Assembly: GCA_963576565.1 (NCBI GenBank)
Contig: OY755038.1
Span: 139,138,989-139,202,988 of the forward strand
Source: Aspidapion aeneum
Taxonomy: Eukaryota; Arthropoda; Insecta; Coleoptera; Brentidae
DNA: 64,000 bases
Direction: 5' to 3'
In this document: positions 11,506 through 23,052 of the stretch, in pieces
Layout: every line of letters starts with the position of its first letter
Position numbering within the stretch: the stretch's first letter is position 1
Notes under the pieces: model-generated
Database searches by the model: none
What the model saw: the letters and a program-made list of their open reading frames with translations, nothing else
What the model was told of the DNA's origin: nothing
Position numbers and translations under genes: made by a program

Positions 11506-12210
11506 CGCTAAATGAATGGTAATGCATAGTGCTTTCTAGAGGCCTAAATCAGAATTAAACCTAAAAGTTGCAAATATAAGAAAATTAAATAAAAAAAACA
11601 CCCTGCTAAATCTACTTGTACCTACTCGTCGCAGTTTTTATTTAATTTTTTTTTTAAATAAAATTTATATTTTTTATTTTCTTTTTAAGAGATTAAAGTA
11701 TTTTCTTTTCTTGAGAAAAATATGTTCTTCAAAATATGGGACTCAAGGCATCCGCTAGGCTACACTGTGAGTCAGATTCCTCTACTCCTCAAAAAAAAAA
11801 ATGTTTTCTTCTATACTACTGAAAATAAAAATCAATATGCAGTGAAATATGCACCTTTATGATACAGAAAAAAATGCAAATTTCGCTGTTTTCATACGCG
11901 GTCGTAGGAAAATAAATTTTGTCATGGACCAAAATAAGTAGAGAAGTGCCTATTGTATGTTCTAAATTCATTCAGAATCAGAATTGTAAGAAAAAAATCA
12001 AGAAAATTGTTTATTTTGACGCCAATATATCAAAATATAGTAGAATATAAATAAATTATGCTGGATAAAACTGCATCACTCTGGTGTGGGAAAACTTTAC
12101 TGATTCGCAAATTGACGCGATTGACAAATAACACAGGATTACCGATCTTTAAAACATTTAACCAGGGTAATATAAATTTTGTAAGTTCTAAAATCAATTG
12201 AAATTTTTAG
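11506..12210. other. Unassigned, probably intronic sequence upstream of the host exon
   Basis: No element was identified. The last bases (AAATTTTTAG at 12201-12210) make an acceptable splice acceptor for the exon that follows. Confidence 0.4.
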
Positions 12211-12588
12211 CCGGCCGGACTAATACAATTTCTCGATTCTCAAGCGAAAGTTCCACAAACGGCAATAGAAGAAGAATCTCTTAACCACCGTGACAATTTA
12301 AAGATTGCCCAAGATCACACGTTAAAATCAAAGAGAAATGCTAACTGGATTGCGGTGGAAAGGCAACTCAAAATAATGGAGAAGCAAGTACAACATTACA
12401 CAGATTTAGCGTTACAACATTGGGGAACAAATTTTAGAGTTAATTTAAAAAGGGAGGAGAAAACCAAAGAAATACCAATTGTTTTAAGGCGGAGGAGAGA
12501 AAGAATAAAATTAGAGAGCAACTGGCAATTGTTTTACTATAATTTTAATTTAGATCATTCCCTTCCTAATTTGATATGGAATTATAAG
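12211..12588 (+). CDS. Internal exon of a host gene, probably RME-8/DNAJC13-like
   Basis: A 378-bp segment (126 codons, open in one frame, phase 0 at both ends) is bounded by the acceptor TTTTTAG and by the donor AAG|GTAAGA at 12589. Its translation starts PAGLIQFLDSQ and runs through HRDNLKIAQDH, LQHWGTNF and PIVLRRRRERIKLESNW to HSLPNLIWNYK. Charged helical sequence with an Arg-rich RRRRERIK stretch and an NLIWN(Y/F)K end resembles, from memory, the region of RME-8/DNAJC13 (a large endosomal J-domain protein acting in receptor recycling) just before its TREELR motif. It does not look like any transposon protein. No neighbouring exon could be found nearby, so the introns would be long and repeat-filled. 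The exon call is firmer than the gene name. Confidence 0.6.
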
Positions 12589-13080
12589 GTAAGATTTTAA
12601 AAATCATGTTATGAAATCACATAGGTCGTTGAGTACAATCCTTTTTAACTTTGCTAACCCTCTAAAAAAATAAGTGCAGGCTAAATGTTTGTATACTTAT
12701 TTTTTTGCATCTGGGACACATCGCCACATAGTCTCCGCCAAAGTCCTTCTTGAGCTTCGCTAGCCCCAAATGTTCTAAAAACAGTTTGTTAGGAATTTTC
12801 TCAAAAACTAATAACTTGTTTGAAAAAAGTTAAGAAATTATTTAATCAGTTCAACTAAATTAAAAAAGAAACCTAACGTAACATTTTAAACAATTGTTTA
12901 AAAAAATGTATTATAATTTTTTTTTAATTTCTTTTTTTCTCATCCTATAGGTAATTTTATAATATTTAGCTTAAAAGTACTTGTACAAAATATCATTGGC
13001 TTAAATTTAGTTTTTGTTTTTTACAGTTAAATAACTTTAAGTAAAGGTTAGGACAATGGTCAATACATACAAAGTGGAAA
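12589..13080. other. Probable intron sequence after the host exon
   Basis: It begins with the donor GTAAGA. The rest is AT-rich, with no element or second exon recognised. Confidence 0.4.
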
Positions 13081-13700
13081 ATTAAATAGGATCCATCTGG
13101 ATTTTCTCGAAAATTTTCAGAATGTTAAAAAAACGCCGAAACACGTCGATTTTGTTTGCAAGGGGACACTTTTTGGCTATTTCAAAATTTTCCCTAGATT
13201 GCATCCCCTTACCGGGATGAGTTGCACCCTCAAAAGTTGAATAGGGAAACTGGGCGGAGCGGTACCTTGATTGAGAGGATGGCAAAAAGGGCCTACTCTG
13301 GCCTACTTGTCAGACCCGTGGGTCAACCCCCCCACTACTACTACTACTACTTGTGTGAGAGGTATTTAAGATGCCTTTACACATTTGTAATTGTTTAGTT
13401 TTCAAGCAGTTGTCCTGGCACTAAAAGAACGAATTTTCGTATATTTCTACAAGAAAAAATTGAAATTCCTGGAACATGGCAATTTTGTTTGCAAAGGAAA
13501 TACCTTTTAGCTTTTTCAACATTTTTCTAGATTGAACCCCCTTCCCGGGGTGAGTTTCACCCTCAAAACTTAAATAGGGAAACTGGGTCGAGTGGTACCT
13601 TGTTTGAGAGATATTTGAGATACCTTTACACATCCCTAATTTTTTTTTGAATCTGTCTTCTAGTTTTTAAGATATTCGCCTCGGAAGTTGCCAAGGGGTG
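13081..13700. repeat. Two-unit tandem repeat, period about 333 bp
   Basis: The landmark ATTTTGTTTGCAA occurs at 13149 and 13482. Both units continue with a CTAGATTG..CCCCCTTCCCGGG-type block, CACCCTCAAAA, TAGGGAAACTGGG and GAGATACCTTTACACAT-type text. The units are diverged and imperfect. A short (ACT)n microsatellite lies at about 13330-13352 in the first. It resembles a satellite-like dispersed insect repeat; no coding content. Confidence 0.7.
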
Positions 13701-14029
13701 AAAAGAGAACGTGTTTTTCGTGAAAAGATGAAAAGTGGGTCATGTTTAAAAGGTTGTTCAATAACAAAGAAACTAAGGTTCAAAATATTTGCAAAATATT
13801 ATTCTAGATGTTAATTTGAAGACCTGAATAGGTATGTTTTGAAAAAATTTAATAATTTTTTCTCAAATTCTAGAGGTCTAACGCATATTACCTATACGCA
13901 AAAATATTTAACCGAACCTATACCTTGCATTATCTCTTAGTTCTCGAATAATTGTAATCTTTTTATTTAATTTTTTTACTAATCTTTTTATAATAATATT
14001 AATAATAAATAAGACGTTTATTAAAGAAA
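13701..14029. other. Unassigned AT-rich sequence
   Basis: Nothing recognisable was found. The AT-rich stretch at 13950-14029 may include the 3' tail of the minus-strand LINE that follows. Confidence 0.4.
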
Positions 14030-14153
14030 TATACTTTTTAACAAAAAAGAAATACGATAACTTTATATTATCACTAAATAAACGTTCGAGTTTACTGCCG
14101 AAACAAACACAAAAGTGTGTCCATTTGTGTGGCAGTTTCTTACACTATAATGT

Positions 14154-17120
14154 TCAATATTTGTTCATTTTTTGATTAACAAAATCACTAACATAGGATC
14201 TTGAAACACTGTTTAAAAACCATTCACTAAGTTGTTTTTTAAAACTACGAAATACACTTAAAGATTTTAATTGTTTTGGCAATATATTAAAAAGGCGTGG
14301 TGTCAGATAGCGACAGCTCTTTTGACCACATGCTTTTTTAGCTCTAGGTACAGCAACATTATTAGTCGATCTTGTATTATGGTTTTTTGTTGCGTTTGTT
14401 AGACTTTCGCTAGGATTTTTAAAAGATCTTAAGAGCATGCGAAAACAAAAAAGCTGTCTGATATCCATAATTTGACTCATGGAATACAGAGAGTCTGTTG
14501 GGAATAATCTGTGTTTACCATATATTATTTTTAATGTCCATTTTTGTACAATTTGTAAACTTTTAATATGGGTATCTAGAACACCGCCCCAGCCTACAAT
14601 GCCATATGTAATATGAGTTTGTACAAGTGAAAAATAAAGAATTTTTAATTGACTTATTGTAAGAAAGTCTTTAAGATACTTAAATTTTGGTAATATTCCT
14701 CTAATTTTTTTAACAACAAAATTGACGTGAGCATCCCAACGAAAGCCATTATCTATTACTATTCCTAAATATTTTATGGTTTTTGTTGTAGGAATCACTA
14801 TATTGTCGATGCTAAGACCGTGAATATTTTCTATGGGCTGATCTTGGTTAGAGAACAACATACACTTAGTCTTTGAAAAATTTACTGTAAGCAGATTTTT
14901 ATCAAACCAATTTTTAATTTTTAAAAACTCCTGCTCTGCTCGCAACTTGACATTTTCCCAACTCTCACCCTCAAATAAAATCACAGTATCATCTGCAAAA
15001 CTTAATATATGTCCGGCAATCTTCATCCTCAGCAATCCGTTGATGTAGAGGACGAAGAGAACCGAACCGAACCGAACCGAACCGAACCGAACCGAACCGA
15101 ACCGAACCGAACCCTGTGGGACACCGTACCGCACACTACCTGGATCACTAAGGATATCTCCAATTTTTGTATACTGAACCCTATCGTTTAAGTAACTTTT
15201 GATTAGTTCATAAATTTTACCCCTAAGGCCATATTTCCAGATTTTTTCCAATAGTAGTTTATGCGATACGGTGTCAAATGCTTTTGCCAAATCGACAAAG
15301 ACACACAACGTTGGTCTACTTTCATCAAGATTTGTATAGATTTGTGATGTGAGTCCAACGATTGCGTCCTCCGTCGATCGGCCTTCCATGAATCCATATT
15401 GACGGTCAGATATTATTTTGTATTTTTTTAGAAATTTCAAAATTCTGTGTTTTATCACTTTTTCGAAAATTTTACTTATATTTGAAATCAGTGATACCGG
15501 TCTGTAGTTAATAATATCTGACTTGTCTCCGTTTTTGTAGAGCGGGGAGATGACACCAGTTTTTAAGTGTTTGGGAAAATATCCTTTTTTTAGACATTTA
15601 TTAAACAGAAAATTTAATTGGGGCAATATTTGTTCAGCAATAGTTTTTAGTATTTCCGACCTAATTTTATCGAACCCGGGTGATTTTTTATTTTTAAGGC
15701 TTTTTATAATTTTTTTAATTTCATTTTCAGATGTCCCATTCAAAATCATGCTGTTCTCTAACAAAGTTTCAGATTCAACTGAAGTTTTAGGTGTTTTAAT
15801 CTGATTAGCATATTTTTCTCCTAAAGAACAGTAGTGTTTGTTAAAAACACTGGCGATCTCCTTTTTATTCTGAATTTCTTTACCATCTATCTTAATTCGT
15901 TTAATTTCTTCTGAACTATTATTTTTATTACAAATTTTATTAACAGATTTCCAAAGTTGTTTGCTATTTTGATGACCAGTTACTAAATTTTGAAAAAATT
16001 GTTTTTTTGAAGCAGCAATAGCTTTATCTAAGTCTTTTTTTGTTTGTTTATAATGTTGCTTCAAATGTATATTATTTGGATTAATCTTTGTTTGATGGTA
16101 AATAGTGTTCTTGTGATTAATCGCCTTTGTCAAATTCTTATTAATCCAAGCTTTTCGAGATAAATTATTTTGGTTGATTTTAACTTTTCTTGTATTTTTT
16201 TGCACAATTTCTGTTATATTATTTATAAGAATTTGGGTCATTTCATCGAGGTCTTGACAGTCATAAAAAGATCTCCAATCTATCAGTGAGGCATCAAGTT
16301 TTAAATTTTTATAGTCCACATATTCTTTGTATGTATTTTTTGCTGTATTTTGAGAATGCTTTGGAATATTTATTTCTAGTACGGTAGGAAAGTGATCCGT
16401 GATGTGATATTTTAATAAATATCCATTTACAACTTCAGACCTCAATGATTTCACAAAATAGTGATCAAGACATGACTTTTGATCATTTCTCTCTCTTGTT
16501 GTGACATTATTAATGTAGGACCTAAACGAATTAGAACTTAAAATATTTAAATAATCTTGTACAGAATTCTCAGTATCTCTACCTTCCAGAATGTTGACGT
16601 TAATGTAGCCACAAATGACATGTAAGTTCGATCTATTGACCGACACCAAATACTGTAACAAATCCCGATTAAAAACATCTATATCTGTTGATGGTGGTCT
16701 GTAAATAGCTGTAATTTTTAATGAAACATTATGTAAGGCAAAAATATCTATGTCACACACACTTATATTAGTAAACTGCTTAATTTGATGTTGGTATGTA
16801 AATTTTTCGCTAATATATACAAGAACGCCATCATTTTTGTTAACACTTCCATTATTGTATACAGTTTTATATCCTGGAATTTTGATAAGGTTTAGATCAG
16901 CAACAGTAAAAGTTTCTGTTAGAATAATAACATCAAAAGTTGTCTTCAGTTGAGATAGCAAAAGCAAGAGACTGTCCAGGTTTTTATGTACACTACAAAC
17001 GTTTAACTGAAAAATCTTGAAATTTTCATTATTGAAAGAAACTGAATTAAAATCATGGATATCAGAAAGTATTCGAGTTTTGTAGTTGTCGATTTGAAAG
17101 TCTAAAATGTACTGATCCAT
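14154..17120 (-). pseudogene. LINE ORF2: endonuclease-reverse transcriptase, open but probably inactive
   Basis: The 988-residue open frame encodes an apurinic-type endonuclease (FQLNVCSVHKN, ILTET, YRPPSTD, CLDHYFVK and ITDHFP in the first ~250 residues) followed by a reverse transcriptase (NYRPVSLISNISKIFEKV, VFVDLAKAFDTVSH, SFADDTVILF near residue 710) and a C-terminal domain. The protein would nick target DNA and prime reverse transcription of its own RNA. Two faults are visible. The endonuclease GD(F/I)N motif reads GYINVNI near residue 170, so the catalytic Asp is Tyr. The RT motif-B region after VPQGS is replaced by an SVRFG repeat encoded by the (TTCGG)n tract at 15059-15113. The frame is otherwise uninterrupted. 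ATG at 17120 begins MDQYILDFQ. Confidence 0.85.
15059..15113. repeat. (CCGAA)n / (TTCGG)n pentanucleotide microsatellite inside RT
   Basis: Ten perfect ACCGA units plus flanking partial units occupy 55 bp. Because 55 bp of a 5-bp unit sits in frame, it is translated on the minus strand as repeated SVRFG. In related reverse transcriptases this place reads as PQGS followed by V-L-G-P-L-L-F. The same pentamer occurs at 9489-9506 and 35264-35288. Confidence 0.9.
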
Positions 17121-17176
17121 GTTTGTTAATCGTTAACAGGAGTTTATTTAAATTTTAGAAAGAGAGAGAATAACAA

Positions 17177-17926
17177 CTAGTTTTCCTCCGACAGAGAGTT
17201 TACATCTTCTTCACTTTTCAGTCGTCTTTTTTCGCCGTTTATATTACAGAAAATCTTACCTCCTGCACTCCATACTTTTTCTTTTCCAATCTTTTCCTTG
17301 GCAAAAATCAGTAAGTCGTACCTTTTTTTCGTTAGCTCCTCGGTAATTGAGACTCTATTCCCTTTCAGTTTCTTCTTGGTAAAAAAGACCTTGTTTCGGT
17401 CAATTGGGTTTAGAAATTTGACCAAAACAGGCCTTGGTTTTGAATCACGACTTCTGCGACCAATTCTAAAGCAGTATTCAATTTTTATATCTTTTACCTC
17501 TAACTTTGTTTCAAAGATACTTTTTATCTCGTCTTCGATTTTGTCGGGTGTGTTTTCTGCGATCCCATAGACTCTCAGCTGGTTTAGTTTCATTGTCTGC
17601 TCCACTTCATCCAATTTTTCCAAAATTATGTTGTTTTCATTTTGTAGTGCTATTAAGTTTTTATCCAATACCTGTTGTTTAGTTTTTATATCGGATAATT
17701 CCGTTTTTATCTGTTCAGATATTTTTGAGCATAACTTATCAGCCAAAGTATCACAAAAACTCTTATCTTCGATTGTACTTTTTACAATATCCTTAATAAT
17801 TGTTTGCAACTCTGTTTTCTGGCGGTCCGTAAAAACGCCCATAGCCTTATGTTGTTTAACAAAAATATTCACTATCACAAAAACTATCTCAAATTGCCGA
17901 GCGAAAAACACGTCCGCACACTTCAA
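17177..17926 (-). CDS. LINE ORF1 RNA-binding protein
   Basis: The 249-codon frame lies just upstream of ORF2 in the same LINE. A long amphipathic helical part (roughly residues 35-115, KTELQTIIKDIVK to EKLDEVEQTM) suggests a coiled coil. It is followed by an RRM-like portion (LRVYGIAEN, YCFRIGRRSRDSKPRPVLVK, VFFTKKKLKGNRVSITEEL) and a basic C-terminal part. In LINEs such ORF1 proteins coat the RNA and act as chaperones during integration. No CCHC knuckles are present, so it is of the coiled-coil/RRM type rather than the zinc-knuckle type. The start used, MKCADVFFAR, may be too early; M at residue 29 (MGVFTDRQKTE) is a better conserved-looking start. Confidence 0.7.
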   Translation of the reverse strand: MKCADVFFARQFEIVFVIVNIFVKQHKAMGVFTDRQKTELQTIIKDIVKSTIEDKSFCDTLADKLCSKISEQIKTELSDIKTKQQVLDKNLIALQNENNIILEKLDEVEQTMKLNQLRVYGIAENTPDKIEDEIKSIFETKLEVKDIKIEYCFRIGRRSRDSKPRPVLVKFLNPIDRNKVFFTKKKLKGNRVSITEELTKKRYDLLIFAKEKIGKEKVWSAGGKIFCNINGEKRRLKSEEDVNSLSEEN

Positions 17927-17960
17927 CGACTGGAACTGAATATTTACAAGATTATTCTTC

Positions 17961-19927
17961 TCGGATCTTTTTGAGTTTGATATTTGATATTTCAGTATTA
18001 TTAATTTAATATTTTGAAAGGGCTTACTCTACTGAACAAATAATCGACCTTGTCATATATATCTTAAGATGAGTATAAGGGTGGTTTATACAAATAGGTT
18101 TTTTTAAAGGGAATGGCTAATGATAATCAAAGCGGGGTTTTACAACCTGTATTAAGTTAGGTTTATATAGAAACATAGCATAACATCAGAGATAGCATGA
18201 CATAAAATAACATTACAGAAGGAAAATGGCTGTTTTTATACAAAAAATATAAGATGACATAACATAAAAGTTAGGTCCAATCACAGTTGGACTTTTATGT
18301 ACGCGATTTTGGAACTGTCAGCTGAATTGATTGAACAGGTGCAGGGCTTCCCTGCTCTGTACAACAAAAAGGACATAGATTTTTCATTCATCTAAAAGAA
18401 ATAAATAACCCCTAACCTATGAAAGTAACCAAAGGGCTATGACCACATGTATTAGGGCTGAGCCCTAATCAACTGCAACATTAATGACTAGCTTACCCAC
18501 TATATGTCCCTAAATATCAAATATCCGACCTTTTGCTTACTTTTGTTGCCTAATTAGGTTTTTTTAAACAAAAAAAAACATCAAAACCATCCAAACAGAA
18601 TAAAAAACTAGGGTTGGGCATTTTTTTATGTCCCATGTTATGTTCGGTTCAACTTTGTTATGTTGTGTTATGTTTCGGTATAAACTCAGCTTTACAAATA
18701 AAGTACCTGTGCTCTTAAGGAAATATAATAGTGCTTCAAAAAATGAATGGATCACAATAGTACTTGGGGCATAGTGCTTTCAAAAGGCCTTTCTCGTAAG
18801 TAATTGGTAATTGCAATCACTTATAGTGAATTATTTTGGGAAAAATGCATCACTGGTGCATGCCACTAGTGCAACTTTTTGTATTCTTTTGAGCAACTGA
18901 CAAACTGCGTGTTGCAAATTTTTTGGCATGGACTCTCCAAGCTCGTGTTACACTAGTGCACTTTTGTATTCTTTTGAAACTGCACAGGGGCAATTTTTTT
19001 GCAGCACCAAAACAGTCTCAGTGGACGACGAGTGGCGCACTAACTTTCAAAAGAATTTACTAGGTATTAGATTTCACAAAATGTTTAGTGCTTGGTGCTT
19101 CCAATAACTTTTTAAAGAATTTGCTGTTTAAAGTTTTTTTTTTAAGTGCGTTGCTCTGATTAAGAGAAAATATTTGGAATAATACTCTCCTCATGAAGAA
19201 TAAATTTTATATATTTTTATTTTAATTAATTTTAAATACTTTTTTGTAGATTCATAGGACACCTGACTAGGCCAATAATAGTAAGAACTAAAAAAACGGT
19301 CTATCCTTAGAATAAGAAAAAATATTTTTTCTTACTTTAAGGTTCTACCAATAATACTATGTATCATGTACAAAAATATTCCTAAATATCTGGGAAAATC
19401 ATTTAGAGAAAAAGCTATAGCATAAGATGACCAAAGTTACTATAGAGTGATAAAAACAAAACATTTTTTATGTACATTTTTGAGACAAAATTAAAAAAAT
19501 CCCGATACACGACGATTTATTTTTTATCGAAGGGAAATTTTCCTTAACTCTTATTTCTTACTGTATTTTTCTTTTTTTATCGCTCCATCGTAAATATGGA
19601 GACAAATATTTAAAATACAAATAAATAGATATTTAAATTTTTAAACGGCTCCGACACGGTTGTAGAGACCTTCAAAACGATGTATTACTTTTCTCATTCA
19701 AAATATAGGGATAAAGTTTTCCTTCAAAGGAAATGCGTGCTACACAAATTGCAAGGTAACCAAAGAGACACCCTCGCAAACAAAATGCCCAAACGTTTTT
19801 GCATAAACCTATAAAAAATTTCCAAAAAAGCCTCTGTTACATTTTATTTGAACCACTTTGTATAAAGTGTATAGGATCTTAATGGAGAAATAATGTGTTA
19901 TATCTTTAAAACAATTATGACAGTATT
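17961..19927. other. AT-rich unassigned sequence with a small ~80-bp duplication
   Basis: No gene was recognised. CACTAGTGCAACTTTTTGTA at about 18871 recurs with one deletion about 80 bp later, near 18951. The 18850-19030 part contains further GTGCA-rich text. Repeated ATAACA-type words occur at 18165-18260. None of this identifies an element. Confidence 0.4.
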
Positions 19928-20119
19928 CCGGGTGGGCCAAAAAAAAGCGGACACTTGTTTTTTCATTATAACTTTTGAACTATACCATCGATTTGAATGG
20001 GACAAACCGCACTTGCCAATGAGTTAATCAGAGTTTTGAATAAATAAATTTTTTTGTCCGCCATTTCAAAATCCAAGATGGCGGACGAAATACAATTGTA
20101 ATTTATTCTTGTGTTACGA

Positions 20120-20800
20120 ACATGTTTTAAAAAAAATTTTAAATCACTAAAAAAGCAGCATTCTTGCCATGTACAACAAGGTATGAATCAGCAAAATCGG
20201 TTCAGTGGTTCTAAAAAAAAGATTTTTGTTTTAACCATTGTGTTGAATATTATACGATTGCCTTGCCAATCATGTCTGCATTTATTTTCGTATAAATGCA
20301 TTACTACTGACCCGATTTTGATGAAATAAAAAATTGATGGCTTCTTAAAGATCATAATCAAAATTTATTGACATCTTAAAATTTAAGATGATGGACAGAA
20401 TCATAATTGATTCTTCAAAATCGCGTGTTTAGTCTTACTTTCTGAAAATTTTTGGTTTTTTTTTAATTTGTAGAAAAGCACTACTTCTTCCCCGCACAAC
20501 AAGGTATAAATTAGTAAAATCGGATTGGTTGTTCTCAAAAAAATCTATTTTTGTTTTAGCCATTGTTTTACAGATTACACGATTGCATTGCCAATCGTGT
20601 CTGCATTCATTTCTTTATAAACTCATTATTACTAAACCGATCTTAGTGAAATAAAAAAAAAATTGCCGCAATCTTAGAAGTTAGGATGTCGGAAATAATC
20701 ATACTTGACCCTTCAAAGAGGCACGTTTATTTTAATTTTCAAAAAATGTTTTAGTTTTTTCTTATTTATAGAAAAGCACTTAATTAATTTTTATCTCTTT
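20120..20800. repeat. Internal tandem units, period about 323 bp
   Basis: CAACAAGGTAT begins at 20174 and at 20497. Each is followed by a matching AATC.GTAAAATCGG, TTTTTGTTTTA.CCATTG and TGCCAATC.TGTCTGCAT series. A third, inverted partial unit lies at about 20850-21010 (AATTCTAAGATGGTGG, ACTAAAATTGGTTTAATAAT). These belong to the transposon at 19928-29095. Confidence 0.7.
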
Positions 20801-21576
20801 ATGTGGGAGAAGTAATGTTTTTCTAAAATTAAAAAATAAAAAACTAAAACATTTTCGGAAAATAAGAATAAGCACGCCATTTTGAAGAATCAAGTATGAT
20901 TCTGTCCGACATCTTAAATTCTAAGATGGTGGCAAATTTCGGTTATAATGCAATCAATTCTTAACATGACTTTTTTATTTCACTAAAATTGGTTTAATAA
21001 TAACGAATTTATAAGATACTCTGCCAATCTATGGGCACCTAAGCTCACACTAGGTACTATAGTTATAGTGTGAGCTAATATAATCAAAAACTGAAATATA
21101 TTTTATTCAACTCCAGACTCAATTACCTTTCGTTTGATACCACACAAGCCATGTTTTGACTTAAACTCAAATTTTTTTAATCTACCCCCCACCCTTTTAA
21201 AAAAAAACTAAAATGTATTTTGTTTAACTCCAGACTCAATTACCTTTCGTTTGATATCACACACGCCATATTTTTACTTAAACTCTAATTTTTGACATCT
21301 ACCCCCACCATTTTTTTAAAAATAAACTAAAATTAATTTTTTTTAACTCCAGACAACCTTTCGTTTGATATCACACACGCCATATTTTCACATAAACTCT
21401 AATTTTTGGAATCTACCCCCACCCTTTTATTTGGCTTGCGTTCAGTGGATTTTGTTCATTTTTAAATGGGACCATCACGGCCCAAGACCCAACTTAGGTA
21501 CCAAATTTCATTAAAATCGGACAAGCGGTTTTTGAGTTATGCGGGTTGGTCGTTACAGACAGACAGACAGACATAC

Positions 21577-22237
21577 TGGTGAGGTCAGGCCTTCTGTAGA
21601 AAATAAAATATACCGAAGGACCACTCGAGATAGCTCGAGAAAAACGTGTGGGAGTTAAGAGGGACTGTATCTTTCCACAGGGCTCCGACAGGGAAAAAAG
21701 AGCCTAAAAACTTAAATACTAAAAATAGCGTAGCAATGAAAAATTATCAAGAAACGACTTACCATTAGATGTCTTTCGTAGCTACTTGGCTGGCCAGCCC
21801 GATTATACGCGAAGTACCAGACTCTCCATTGTTCTATAGTTCAAAATGTTCCAAACACTAATATCTAATAAACTAAAGCGTAAAATTAATAGTTTCCACA
21901 ATTTTAATATAAAATAATAGCGGTGCGGTGACTTTAGTTGCACGTGGCGCGTGGTTGAGTTGTTCGCTCAGACAATCGGCGTTTTCGTCTGCCAGGCCGA
22001 ATTTAGCCGCTTATCTCAAATCCTTCATTGCTGGAAGAAGCGCGCGAAGTTTAAATTTAAAATATGGAAAGATATAGCGTAAAGTAAATCAAAATAATAT
22101 TCTAGAAACGCTTGTAAGCGTAGAAAATGTAACCCAAAAATATTTAAAAACTAAGAGAGATAGCTTCTCGAATTTTAAGTGAAAATTAGAGAATATAATT
22201 ATTTACAAAAATAAAAACAAGTTGGTAAACTTGATCA
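21577..22237 (-). repeat. BEL 3' LTR
   Basis: 661 bp. By reading it is identical to 28052-28712 except near its right edge (GTTGGTAAACTTGATCA here, GTTGGGAAACTTGTTCA in the other). The terminal 20 bases form a small palindrome (CAAGTT..AACTTG). Confidence 0.95.
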
Positions 22238-22258
22238 TTCGGCCCACCAAAATGAGCA

Positions 22259-23026
22259 TCATTTTTCGGTAGGTGAATCTGAATCAATTGGAAAGGGGCA
22301 AAGCTTGACTAAAGGTCGTTTAAAGATACCGGACGCGGTACGAACATTTGCCACCCTAGCGTGCCCATCAGGCCCTTTAAAAATTTCAATAATGCGACCT
22401 ACCCGCCATTGAAGGGGCGGTGATAACTCGTCTTTGATAAGAACGAGGGTACCTATTTTTGGCTCTGCGCATGGTTCCAACCATTTATTTCGTACTTGAA
22501 GGGTATGTAAAAATTCTTGGCTCCAACGACGCCAAAAATCGGCTTGTATTCGTTGGACCAAGTTCCATCGCGATAACCGATTCTCAGGTTTACTTGAAAA
22601 ATCTTCATCAGGAACAGAAACTAAAGGTCCATGTGTTAAAAAATGTCCCGGTGTTAAAACCTGTAGATCGTTACAGTCGGTAGATTGCGGGGTTAAGGGG
22701 CGAGAATTTAAAATCGCCTCAATTTGACAAAGAACCGTGTACAACTCCTCATAACTTAGAATTTGCGAGCCAATGGTACGAATTAAGTGAGTTTTTACTG
22801 ATTTTATCCCTGACTCCCAAAGACCGCCGAAGTGGGGAGCTGATGGAGGGATAAAATTCCAGGCGATAGCTTGTTGCGTGCAAGCATTTCTTGCAAGATC
22901 AAGCAATTCTTTGCTTGATTTAAAGAAATTTGTGCCATTATCTGAAAAAAGAGTTTTTATGTAACCTCTTCGGGCAACAAAGCGACGTAGCGCAGCTAAA
23001 AAAGCGTCCGAAGTTAGATCTGACAC
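22259..23026 (-). pseudogene. BEL integrase C-terminal part, separated by a frameshift
   Basis: The 255-codon frame continues the integrase from the long Gag-Pol frame. It contains the second catalytic Asp (LFSDNGTNF), the catalytic Glu (FGGLWESGIKSVK) and a C-terminal DNA-binding part (CAEPKIGTLVLIKDE, QWRVGRI). The reading frame already encodes TKALHLELVSDLTSD upstream of the first Met, so this is not a separate gene. A 1- or 2-base indel near 23045 breaks the junction after KAYICLFI. The stop lies 21 bp before the 3' LTR. Confidence 0.85.
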
Positions 23027-23052
23027 TAACTCGAGATGTAAAGCTTTAGTAT

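Larger units (their letters stand above)
14030..17960 (-). mobile_element. Two-ORF non-LTR retrotransposon (LINE, Jockey/CR1-like group)
   Basis: ORF1 (17177-17926) and ORF2 (14154-17120) lie head to tail on the minus strand, separated by about 56 bp, as in Jockey/CR1/L2-type LINEs. About 120 bp of 3' untranslated sequence follows ORF2. Outer limits are approximate because no target-site duplication was found. The copy is nearly complete but ORF2 carries damaging changes. Confidence 0.8.

Noticed and set aside
12059..12192. Possible exon ending FNQGNINF before GTAAGT, just upstream of the host exon
   Set aside because: The intron to the next acceptor would be only about 30 bp, too short, and the peptide resembles nothing known to me.
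22459..22683. Plus-strand open frames opposite BEL, LINE and gypsy genes (also 17298-17939, 36770-37195, 41910-42335)
   Set aside because: They are antisense shadows of long, motif-bearing frames on the other strand.
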